A stretch of 28,410 nt of DNA. It comes from DATHYZ01 sp035458865. Its GTDB lineage: Bacteria > Chloroflexota > Limnocylindria > Limnocylindrales > CSP1-4. Made by a program: the position numbers and the translations under genes. The stretch's first letter is position 1. Each line of letters starts with the position of its first letter. Below the pieces are notes generated by a model. The model was given only the letters and a program-made list of their open reading frames with translations, did not search any database and was not told the origin of the DNA. Below, in pieces: positions 21,684 through 28,410 of the stretch. The stretch is taken from assembly GCA_035458865.1 (NCBI GenBank), contig DATHYZ010000077.1, forward strand, positions 1 through 28,410, given 5' to 3'.

Positions 21684-23455
21684 GACCCCGGGGACGGCGT
21701 CGATCCGCCGTCGCCCGGGTCCGCCTCGGGCTCCTGACCAACGATCACGACCTCGACCCGGAAGTCATAGGTCGGGATCGTCGCCGCCCAGTCCGGCGTC
21801 AGCTCGACGACGGCCACCCCGTACGGGACGAGGGCCGCGATCGCCTCCTCCGGCGTCTTGCCAAGAACGAGAGGCTCCAACTCGGCCGGATCCAGCTGGG
21901 CGATCTGCTGGCCGGATGCACGGACCGGGAACTCCACGACCGCCCCGACGACCACCGGGTCCCCGACGACGACCGTCACGGAGCCCGCGACGAGATCCTG
22001 GTCGGGATCGACGGCATCCGCCAGCCGGTCCTCGGCGACCTCCGTCACCGCCGAGGTGTCGGCCACCGTGACCTCGCCGCTCGCCCGGGCCGACAGCTCG
22101 AAGCTGGCGATCTCCTGGCCGATGAACCCGGCCGGGTCCGGCTCGTAGGAAGCCTCGCCCAGGCTCGCGGTCTCGGGGAACAGGGTCGTGTCGGCGGGAG
22201 CGGCCGCAGGATCGGCGAGGGCGACCGTGAACGACTCGCCCAGCTTGATCCCGAGGTCCTCGCGCGCCCGGGTGACATCGGCCTCGGTGACGACGGGGAA
22301 GGTCTCGCGGGCACCACCGGTCGTGGGAGCCTGGTTCGTGACCTGGACAGCTCGCGGGTTCTGATCACCCGGCACCACCTTGATGGCACCCGCGGGCACG
22401 TTTCCGGCGGGTCCCGCGGCCGCCGCCGTGACGCCCACGTTCCGGGTCGAGCAGGTGAGCGAGTTCGGGGGTGCGAAGTTCGCCGCCGGGACCACGATCG
22501 TCTCGTCCGTGGTGAACCGGACCCCGGCTTCCGTCGAGACCCTCGACCCAGCCTTGATCTCGGTCGCGGCGAGGAAGTTGCAGTTCGTGAACGTCACCGA
22601 GCCGGAGGCCGCGGTCTCCTCGACCCGCTCCCCGGTCGCCTCGTAGCTACCCTGGGCGGTGACCTCGAGGGAGATCCGCTGGGCGGGGACCACGCCGGCC
22701 CCCACGTCGACGGTCGTCGCCGCAGGGTCCGCACGGACGGTCAGCTGGATCGGGCCGACGGTCGAGACCGCCGGCGTGACCGTGACCGTCGCCGCCGGGA
22801 GGAGGAGATAGCCGGCCACCGCTCCCACGACCAGGGCGCCGACGGCGAGCACGGCGATGATCGCCACCGTCGCGATGGTCCGCCCGCCGCGTCGACCCGC
22901 GGCCTGTGGGCGCGGGCCCGCTCCGGCCGATCGCGAGCGGATCTCCGTCGCCCCGGGTGGGGCTGCCGGCACGCCGGACCCTCCGGGCGGCGCCGACCCT
23001 CCGGACGGATGCCCAGCCGGCGGCACAGCCGGAGGCGCTCCCGACCCCGCGGCCCCGCTCGTCGCCGCTCCGGCCGCCATCGCTCCGACGGCCGCGGCAC
23101 CCGCGGTCGCGGCACCCGCTGCCCGGTCCTCGTCAGGGGCGTCGGCCGATCCCGGGGCGACGGGCGCCACCGAACCCGACGGTGCCGGTCCCTCGAAGTC
23201 GCCGACCGAGGCGAACGTGGTCAGCCCCGCGGACGCCGCAAGGGCTCGCGAGGCCGCATCGGGCGCGACGATCGCCAGGTCCTTGCCCGCGGCTGCGGCT
23301 TCCCGGGCCAGCAGCCGGAAGTTCATCCGCGACGTCGCGATGCGTGACCCGGCCGGGACCACCACGGCGACCCGGCCGGCATCCAGGGCCCGGATCCGGG
23401 CCGCGGCGGTCGTGATCTCGTCGTCGACGTCGAGGTAGATGATCGGGCCGGCCAT
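21680..23455 (-). CDS. Bitopic membrane protein with baseplate-J-like ectodomain
   Basis: 591 residues. Residues 1-88 form a small cytoplasmic alpha/beta-looking domain starting IIYLDVDDEITTAAARIRAL, with VAVVVPAGSRIATSRMNFRLL (shown to 48). A low-complexity Ala/Gly/Pro/Ser linker (about 89-190) leads to a basic patch and one transmembrane helix (about 194-220). The rest is an extracytoplasmic beta-rich region. Within it, residues about 284-360 resemble baseplate J/gp47-like proteins (EIKAGSRVSTEAGVRFTTDE, AGPAGNVPAGAIKVV), with Cys292 and Cys335. The two C-terminal thirds hold further strand-rich repeats. Proteins of this kind are labelled baseplate J family, but no phage or contractile-injection genes are here. 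It lies 2 nt after an actin-like ATPase gene, suggesting a cytoplasmic ATPase-membrane partner pair. Confidence 0.8.
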   Translation of the reverse strand: MAGPIIYLDVDDEITTAAARIRALDAGRVAVVVPAGSRIATSRMNFRLLAREAAAAGKDLAIVAPDAASRALAASAGLTTFASVGDFEGPAPSGSVAPVAPGSADAPDEDRAAGAATAGAAAVGAMAAGAATSGAAGSGAPPAVPPAGHPSGGSAPPGGSGVPAAPPGATEIRSRSAGAGPRPQAAGRRGGRTIATVAIIAVLAVGALVVGAVAGYLLLPAATVTVTPAVSTVGPIQLTVRADPAATTVDVGAGVVPAQRISLEVTAQGSYEATGERVEETAASGSVTFTNCNFLAATEIKAGSRVSTEAGVRFTTDETIVVPAANFAPPNSLTCSTRNVGVTAAAAGPAGNVPAGAIKVVPGDQNPRAVQVTNQAPTTGGARETFPVVTEADVTRAREDLGIKLGESFTVALADPAAAPADTTLFPETASLGEASYEPDPAGFIGQEIASFELSARASGEVTVADTSAVTEVAEDRLADAVDPDQDLVAGSVTVVVGDPVVVGAVVEFPVRASGQQIAQLDPAELEPLVLGKTPEEAIAALVPYGVAVVELTPDWAATIPTYDFRVEVVIVGQEPEADPGDGGSTPSPGS

Positions 23456-23457
23456 CG

Positions 23458-24735
23458 TCAGACCTTCATGGCGCGGAGGACCTTCCGCAGAGCCACGTCG
23501 AGGGCGCCCTCGTCGGCCTGGAGCTCGATCGCCTGGTAGGCGAGCCCCAGCGGCGTGACGTCCTGCTGGTCGACCAGCAGCTTCGTGGCATCGGTGATGG
23601 ACTCGATCTGCCCCGGCTCCATGATGTCCACGGCCGGCGGGCGGGCGAAGGGCAGCTGCTTCCAGAAGCGCTCGGCAGCCAATGCCTCGCGGATCTCGGG
23701 AAGCCTCGAGCCGCCGCCACAGAGGTAGATCCGCCCGGGCAGGAGCTCGCCGCCCGACAGCTCCTCCATGACGAGCTCCACGCCGGCGGTCCAGACCCGG
23801 ATGTCGTCGGCGATGATCGTCGCCACGGCGTCACGGTCGTCCACCGGCAGCCCCCGGGCGTAGTCGACCTTCAGCTCCTCGGCCCGCGGGAACGGCAGGT
23901 CGAGCCGATCAGCCAGGGACTTCGTGAACGCTCGGCCCCCGAGCGCGAACATCCGGGTGCCCTCGATGCCACCCTGCCGGACGAGCGCCACGTCGGTCGT
24001 GCCGCCGCCGACGTCGATGAAGAGCGCACCTGCCTGACGGACCTGCTCGGAGCCCAGCACGCGGGCGACCGCGTAGGGCTCGGCGACGATCTCCAGCAGC
24101 TCGAGGTCGAGCTGGGCGGCGACGCTCTGGAGCGCACCCAGGTGCACGAGCGGGGCGAAGGCGTTGAAGATGCTGATCGAGACGTGACGACCCTGGAAGC
24201 CGACCGGGTTCGTCAGCGGGTAGCCGTCGATCGACGCCGACGTGATGGCGGCGTGGACGAGGCGGACGTCGACCTGGGGCAGCCCGGTCTCCCAGGTGAT
24301 CGAGCGCTCGGCCTCCTGGAGCGCCTCGCGCTGGACCCCGTCGATGAGGCGCTGGAGCTCGCCCTCGCCGATCGGCTGGTCGGGCCGGCGCCGCTCCTGC
24401 GAATGGGTGATGGTGAACCCCTTCACGAGCTCGCCGGCGATGCCCAGGACCACCTGGCCGGGCCGGAAGCCGGCCATCTCCTCGGCCTCCTGGAGGGCGA
24501 CGGCGCAGTTGTCGACGACCGCCGTGATGTCGGCGACCGTGCCCGACTGCATGTGCGAAAGGCCCTGGCGCTTGCGACCGACCCCACGGACCGTGCCGTG
24601 GCCGTCCGGGTCGATCTCGAAGACCAGGGCCTTGGCGAACTCGGTCCCGATGTCGAGGGCCGTGCAGGCGGTCAGCTCCTCGCCGGTGTCGCGCTGCCAG
24701 ATCCGCCGCCAGAACGTCATGCCGGCACCCGTCAC
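23458..24735 (-). CDS. FtsA/PilM-like actin-fold ATPase
   Basis: 425 residues of the FtsA/PilM/MreB superfamily. Phosphate-1 motif ALDIGTEFAKALV (26-38), phosphate-2 DVGGGTTDVALV (241-252) and adenosine motif YLCGGGSRLPEI (337-348) are clear. An SHS2-like 1C insertion (about 95-190, with VKGFTITHSQERR) places it with FtsA/PilM rather than MreB. The end, DVALRKVLRAMKV, could be an amphipathic membrane-binding helix as in FtsA. The GTG at 24735 overlaps the alaS stop (GTGA); ATG at 24720 is the alternative. The downstream gene encodes a bitopic membrane protein. No pilN, pilO, pilQ or ftsZ is in the window, so division versus pilus or another role is open. Confidence 0.85.
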   Translation of the reverse strand: MTGAGMTFWRRIWQRDTGEELTACTALDIGTEFAKALVFEIDPDGHGTVRGVGRKRQGLSHMQSGTVADITAVVDNCAVALQEAEEMAGFRPGQVVLGIAGELVKGFTITHSQERRRPDQPIGEGELQRLIDGVQREALQEAERSITWETGLPQVDVRLVHAAITSASIDGYPLTNPVGFQGRHVSISIFNAFAPLVHLGALQSVAAQLDLELLEIVAEPYAVARVLGSEQVRQAGALFIDVGGGTTDVALVRQGGIEGTRMFALGGRAFTKSLADRLDLPFPRAEELKVDYARGLPVDDRDAVATIIADDIRVWTAGVELVMEELSGGELLPGRIYLCGGGSRLPEIREALAAERFWKQLPFARPPAVDIMEPGQIESITDATKLLVDQQDVTPLGLAYQAIELQADEGALDVALRKVLRAMKV

Positions 24736-27515
24736 TTCCCGCCGGCGAGGGCCGTGCGGATCGCCTCGAGCGCCTCCGCCATGCCCTCCGCGCGGGTCCC
24801 CTTGCCCTGGGCCATCTCCGGCCGACCGCCGCCCTTGCCATCGATGCGGGTCACGGCGTCCCGGACCAGGTCCCCGGCCGAGATGCCGGCGGACGTGAGG
24901 TCCTCGCTCACCGTCACGAAGAGCTGCGGCTCGTCGGCCTCGATGGCGAGCGCCACGACCCCCGACCCGAGCTCGCCGCGGACCTCCTTGGCGAGGCCCT
25001 TGATCGCGTCGATGGACTCGAACGGGCCGGCGAAGGCGACGAGGCGCACCCCTGGTCGGACCTCCTCTGCGCGACGGGCCAGGTCGGCGGGGCCAGGAAG
25101 GCCGGAACCGCCGGCCCGGAGGCGCCGCTTCGTCTCCCGCAGCTCGTCCTGGAGGGCGCGGATGCGGTCCTCCAGGGCATCCTCGGAGGTGGCACCGGCG
25201 ACCTCCACGAGCCGGTCGAGCCGGGCGAACCGGTCGGCCACGAGCCGCTCCGCCCCGGCGCCGGTCACGGCCTCGATCCGCCGCATGCCCGAGCCGATGC
25301 TCCGCTCCCCGGTGATGAAGAAGCCGCCGATCTGGCCCGTGGCCCGGCAGTGGGTCCCGCCGCAGAGCTCCAGGCTGTAGTCCTGGACCCGGATCGTCCG
25401 GACCGCCTCCCCGTACTTCTCGTCGAAGAAGGCGTCGGCGCCAGCGTCCATCGCCTCCCCCATGGTCATGACCTGGGCGAAGACCGGCCGGTCGTCGCGG
25501 ATGACCCGGCGGACCTCGGCCTCGATGGCGGCCCGCTCCTCGTCGGTCAGCGCCCGGTCGCCCGGATAGTCGAAGCGGAGGTAGTCGGGGTGGACGAGCG
25601 AGCCGGCCTGGCGGGCCGACTCCCCCACCACGTTCCGCAGGGCCCGGTGGAGCAGGTGCGTGCCCGTGTGGTTCCGCATCGCGCCGCCCCGGCGATCCGC
25701 GTCGACCGCGGCATGGACGGTGCCCCCCACGGCAAGCCGGCCGTGGAGACGACCCCGGTGGACGATCAGGCCGCCGACCGGCCGCTGGGTGTCGAGGACG
25801 GTGAAGACGACCTCGCCGTGCTCGTCCGCGAGCCGCAGCTCGCCGTGGTCGCCCACCTGGCCGCCCCCCTCGGCGTAGAAGGGCGTCCGGTCGAGGACGA
25901 TCTCGGCCTCCGCGCCGGCTGGTGATCGCAGCTCGACCTCGGGGACGGCGGCCAGATCCTCGTACTCCACCCCGTCGCGCAGGATCGCGACGACGGTCGC
26001 CTCCGCCGCGAGCGTCTCGTAGCCCAGGAACGGGACGTCGCCGACCCGGCGCAGGATGCCCTCGTACAGCTGGGTCATCTCGGCGTGGCGGCTCAGCTCG
26101 GCCTTGCGACCGGATCGACTCCGCTCGCGCTGCTCCTGCAGGGCCGCGTCGAAGCCGGCCCGGTCCACCCGGACCCCGTACTCGGCGGCCAGCTCGATGG
26201 TCAGGTCGATCGGGAAGCCGTACGTGTCGTGGAGCCGGAAGGCCACCTCGCCGGGGAACACCGGCGCGTCGTCGCCCAGGGTCTCCTCGCGCATCCCCAC
26301 GACGCGCTCCGCCGAGGTCAGGGGGATGAGCGCCTCCTCGAGCAGGTCCGTTCCGGCGTCGAGCGTCCGGGCGAACTGGCGTTCCTCCCGGACGATGGCC
26401 CCCAGGATCTCGTCGCGGCGCTCCTCCAGGTGCGGATAGGCGTCGCGCATGACGTCGATGACGATGGCCGCCGTCTGGTCGAGGAAGGGTTCGTGGCGGC
26501 CCAGGAGGCGCCCGTGCCGGACGGCCCGGCGGAGGATCCGGCGGAGGACGTAGCCGCGGCCCTCGTTCGAGGGCAGGACCCCATCACCGACCAGGAAGGT
26601 GACGGCCCGGCTGTGGTCGGCGATGACCTGGTAGCTGAACCGCTCGGCCTCGAAGGCCTCCGGGTCGTGGCCCAGGAGCTCTCGCATGCGGGCGTGGATC
26701 GGGGCGAAGAGGTCGGTGTCGTAGTTGGTCGGGACCTGCTGGAGGACGCTCGCCAGCCGCTCCAGGCCCATCCCGGTGTCGACCCCCGGCGCCGGCAGGG
26801 GCGTCAGCGAGCGGTCCGGATGGAGCTCGAACTCCATGAAGACGAGGTTCCAGATCTCCAGCCATCGGGGACAGGTCTCGGAGTGGTCCGGCGTGCAGTG
26901 CGGCCCCTCGCTGAACTCCTCACCTCGGTCGAAGTGGATCTCCGAGCAGGGTCCGCACGGGCCGACGTCGGCCATCCGCCACCAGTTCTTCTCGTCTCCG
27001 GCCGGGAAATCGCCCCAGCGGGCCATCCGCTCGGGTGGCAGGCCGATCTCGTCGCGCCAGACCTCGAAGGCCATGTCGTCGGTCGAGTAGGTCGTGGCGG
27101 CCAGACGCTCGGCCGGGATGCCGAGGTCGCGGGTCAGGAACTCCCAGGCCCAGTGGATCGCCTCGCGTTTGAAGTAGTCCCCGAAGCTCCAGTTGCCGAG
27201 CATCTCGAAGAGGGTGTGGTGGCGGGGCGTCCGGCCGACCTCCTCGAAGTCGTTGTGCTTGCCGGCGACTCGTAGGACCCGCTGGTAGTCGACCGCCCGG
27301 CTGTAGCTCCGCCGCTCGGCGCCGGTCAGGAGGTCCTTGAACTGGACCATCCCCGAGTTCGTGAACAGCAGGGTCTGGTCGCCGGCCGGCACGAGGGACG
27401 CCGAGGGCACGACCTCATGGCCGCGCTCGGCGAAGAACTCGATGAAGCGGCGGCGGATCTCCGCGGCGGGCAGCGCGACGATCCTGGGATCGGGCTGGAG
27501 CTGGGGGCTCGGCAT
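24732..27515 (-). CDS. alaS: Alanyl-tRNA synthetase
   Basis: Charges tRNA-Ala and edits mischarged Ser/Gly. 927 residues, slightly long. The class II aminoacylation domain starts IRRRFIEFFAERGHEVVPSA and has GRTPRHHTLFEMLGNWSFGDY in pieces (95-114). The editing domain has zinc ligands HTGTH (616-620) and CGGTH (718-722). The C-Ala DHHA1-like domain ends with GGGRPEMAQGKG. A Cys/His-rich insertion (C207, H211, C215, after GPCGPC 185-190) precedes RWLEIWNLVFMEF and may bind a metal. ATG at 27515 begins MPSPQLQPDP; no SD is seen, but TACCAT lies eight bases upstream, suggesting a leaderless start. It heads the cluster alaS, actin-like gene, membrane protein, ruvX, mltG. Confidence 0.96.
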   Translation of the reverse strand: MPSPQLQPDPRIVALPAAEIRRRFIEFFAERGHEVVPSASLVPAGDQTLLFTNSGMVQFKDLLTGAERRSYSRAVDYQRVLRVAGKHNDFEEVGRTPRHHTLFEMLGNWSFGDYFKREAIHWAWEFLTRDLGIPAERLAATTYSTDDMAFEVWRDEIGLPPERMARWGDFPAGDEKNWWRMADVGPCGPCSEIHFDRGEEFSEGPHCTPDHSETCPRWLEIWNLVFMEFELHPDRSLTPLPAPGVDTGMGLERLASVLQQVPTNYDTDLFAPIHARMRELLGHDPEAFEAERFSYQVIADHSRAVTFLVGDGVLPSNEGRGYVLRRILRRAVRHGRLLGRHEPFLDQTAAIVIDVMRDAYPHLEERRDEILGAIVREERQFARTLDAGTDLLEEALIPLTSAERVVGMREETLGDDAPVFPGEVAFRLHDTYGFPIDLTIELAAEYGVRVDRAGFDAALQEQRERSRSGRKAELSRHAEMTQLYEGILRRVGDVPFLGYETLAAEATVVAILRDGVEYEDLAAVPEVELRSPAGAEAEIVLDRTPFYAEGGGQVGDHGELRLADEHGEVVFTVLDTQRPVGGLIVHRGRLHGRLAVGGTVHAAVDADRRGGAMRNHTGTHLLHRALRNVVGESARQAGSLVHPDYLRFDYPGDRALTDEERAAIEAEVRRVIRDDRPVFAQVMTMGEAMDAGADAFFDEKYGEAVRTIRVQDYSLELCGGTHCRATGQIGGFFITGERSIGSGMRRIEAVTGAGAERLVADRFARLDRLVEVAGATSEDALEDRIRALQDELRETKRRLRAGGSGLPGPADLARRAEEVRPGVRLVAFAGPFESIDAIKGLAKEVRGELGSGVVALAIEADEPQLFVTVSEDLTSAGISAGDLVRDAVTRIDGKGGGRPEMAQGKGTRAEGMAEALEAIRTALAGGK

Positions 27516-27523
27516 CGGCCGCA

Positions 27524-27529
27524 ATGGTA
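27524..27529 (-). promoter_or_regulatory. Candidate -10 box of the alaS operon
   Basis: TACCAT on the minus strand, eight bases before the alaS ATG, identical to the candidate box before efp. It would put the transcription start at the ATG. The -35 region is GC-rich and not recognisable. Confidence 0.4.
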
Positions 27530-27646
27530 GCGGACCGGGCGCCGGGCCCGACCGACGTGGACGAAATCGATCACGACGGGCCGCCGATCCATTCGAGGCG
27601 AAGCTGCCGAGCGGCGATGCCTCGGATGCGTCGCGGGTGCCAGGTG

Positions 27647-28306
27647 TCAGGGGCGAGGGGCCGCGGCCCGTCCTCGGGTGCGGTGGCCCATCAGGACGAT
27701 GACGGCAGCCATCGCGAACGCGAAGACCAGCGGCCACCAGTCCCGTAGTCCGATCCAGGCTTGCGGGCCGTCCCCTGTGGTCGCGGCTGGCGTGTCGGTC
27801 GCGGGAAGATCGGCGGCAGCCTGACCGGGGCCGAAGACCGCCTCGGCCGCCTTCAGTGCATCGCGGCCCTCCCGGCTGTCGAGGGGCACGCCGGCGACGC
27901 TACAGGCGTACACCCCGAACCCTTTCTGGTCCTCGGTCCAGGTCGCGATCATGAGGACGGCTTCGTCCCGGACGAGCGAGATAGCGTCGCCTGAGACCGT
28001 CTTCGCCAGCGCCACGGGAACGACTCCGGTCGTCGGTGGCTCGAGGAGGACCGCAGACCAGCCCAGCAGGACGACCACCCGCGCCGCCTCGGGACCCTGG
28101 AACCATCGGTCCACGGCGAAGAGGACGTCATCGTTCGGGCCAGCCACGCCTGTCGCCCTCCCGGTGAACACCGCCGAGCCCGGCTCCCGGGCGACCTGCT
28201 CGAGTGCCACGGTGCCCGCGCACGAGGCCAGACCTGGCTTCGGGACAGCGGCGGAGGCAGCGACCAGGAAGAGAAGGGCGGCAGTGAGTCCGGAGACCCG
28301 GCGCAT
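27647..28306 (-). CDS. Secreted or membrane-anchored hypothetical protein
   Basis: 219 residues, function unknown. A signal peptide covers residues 1-27 (basic MRR, hydrophobic LTAALLFLVAASAA, then Cys29 close after it). The mature part begins SCAGTVALEQV, followed by SAVFTGRATGV and VLFAVDRWFQG. This is the pattern of many bacterial secreted proteins with an NTR/TIMP-like beta-barrel start, in which C29 may pair with C135 (VYACSVAG). A Pro/Thr/Ala linker (about 163-182) leads to a C-terminal transmembrane helix (about 190-207) and a short basic cytoplasmic tail, a typical tail anchor. ATG at 28306 has GAGGAG eight bases upstream. It follows a partial gene by 12 nt. Confidence 0.75.
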   Translation of the reverse strand: MRRVSGLTAALLFLVAASAAVPKPGLASCAGTVALEQVAREPGSAVFTGRATGVAGPNDDVLFAVDRWFQGPEAARVVVLLGWSAVLLEPPTTGVVPVALAKTVSGDAISLVRDEAVLMIATWTEDQKGFGVYACSVAGVPLDSREGRDALKAAEAVFGPGQAAADLPATDTPAATTGDGPQAWIGLRDWWPLVFAFAMAAVIVLMGHRTRGRAAAPRP

Positions 28307-28318
28307 GTCAGACGCTCC

Positions 28319-28410
28319 TCACTCGGTGACCGACGCGTCGCTGTACCAGGCGACCGGCTCGGGGTTCTCGCCGGCTTCAGCGATCAGGACGACGACACCG
28401 TTCCCAGCAG
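28319..28410 (-). CDS. C-terminal end of an unidentified gene (cut by window edge)
   Basis: An open minus-strand frame enters at the window edge and ends in TGA at 28321-28319. The last 30 residues include GVVVLIAEAGENPEPVAWYS and finish DASVTE. It is stop-free with a natural protein-like composition, and its stop is 12 nt before the next start, as expected for an operon partner. It is too short to identify and could still be a chance frame. Confidence 0.45.
   Translation of the reverse strand, partial: AGNGVVVLIAEAGENPEPVAWYSDASVTE

Noticed and set aside
22900..23200. Tandem-repeat-like GCC/GGC-rich DNA
   Set aside because: It encodes the Ala/Gly/Pro linker of the membrane protein. There is no regular unit and it is not a repeat array or CRISPR.
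21680..23455. Phage tail or contractile injection system suggested by the baseplate-J resemblance
   Set aside because: No sheath, tube, spike, ATPase or other tail genes are nearby. The protein has a membrane helix and sits in a housekeeping operon.
1..28410. tRNA, rRNA, CRISPR arrays, insertion sequences, att sites, replication origin
   Set aside because: Nothing with the needed structure was seen. XerD is the chromosomal dimer-resolution type, and no flanking att-like repeats or cargo genes accompany it.

Overview
The window is a stretch of a very GC-rich (about 70%) bacterial chromosome. It carries ordinary conserved genes and shows no plasmid, phage or insertion-sequence content. All 26 coding regions I accept lie on the minus strand, so transcription runs from high to low coordinates. 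Gene content and style suggest an uncultivated Chloroflexota lineage of the Limnocylindria/Ellin6529 type: a linked scpA-scpB pair, an Arg-type EF-P, an FtsA-like/baseplate-J-like pair beside alaS, and many GTG starts. That placement is an inference from remembered family features, not a computed one.

Layout in transcription order. (1) 28410-27647: the end of an unidentified gene, then a secreted, tail-anchored hypothetical protein. (2) 27515-19855: alaS, an FtsA/PilM-like actin-fold ATPase, a membrane protein with a baseplate-J-like ectodomain, ruvX and mltG, tightly packed with 4-nt overlaps. (3) 19761-15982: a TetR regulator, an ABC ATPase and a two-module FtsX/MacB-type permease. A near-perfect 29-bp palindrome covers the tetR start codon. 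(4) 15885-12902: an M24 (Xaa-Pro type) peptidase and a CAP-domain protein with three SbsA-like Ig domains. (5) 12741-12184: efp. (6) 11992-10153: xseA, a small membrane protein, then xseB. (7) 9966-1: dxs, tlyA, nadK, recN, xerD, a bPH2/SHOCT membrane protein, a site-2 protease homologue, an HD-domain protein, scpA and scpB (cut by the window edge).

Functional themes. Chromosome maintenance is served by XerD, RecN, ScpAB, exonuclease VII and RuvX. Translation and RNA are served by AlaRS, EF-P and TlyA. Precursor metabolism is served by Dxs and NadK. The envelope is served by MltG, the actin-like/membrane pair, the CAP protein, the S2P homologue and the ABC exporter-like system. Most neighbours overlap as ATGA or GTGA, which implies translational coupling inside long operons. 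Operon boundaries are marked by GC-rich hairpins without U-tracts and by TAnnnT -10 boxes, some placed so that the mRNA could be leaderless.

No CRISPR array, tRNA, rRNA, transposase or defence island was found. The best candidates for something under-described are the actin-like ATPase plus membrane-protein module between alaS and ruvX-mltG, the small membrane protein coupled between the two exonuclease VII genes, and the palindrome at the tetR start.
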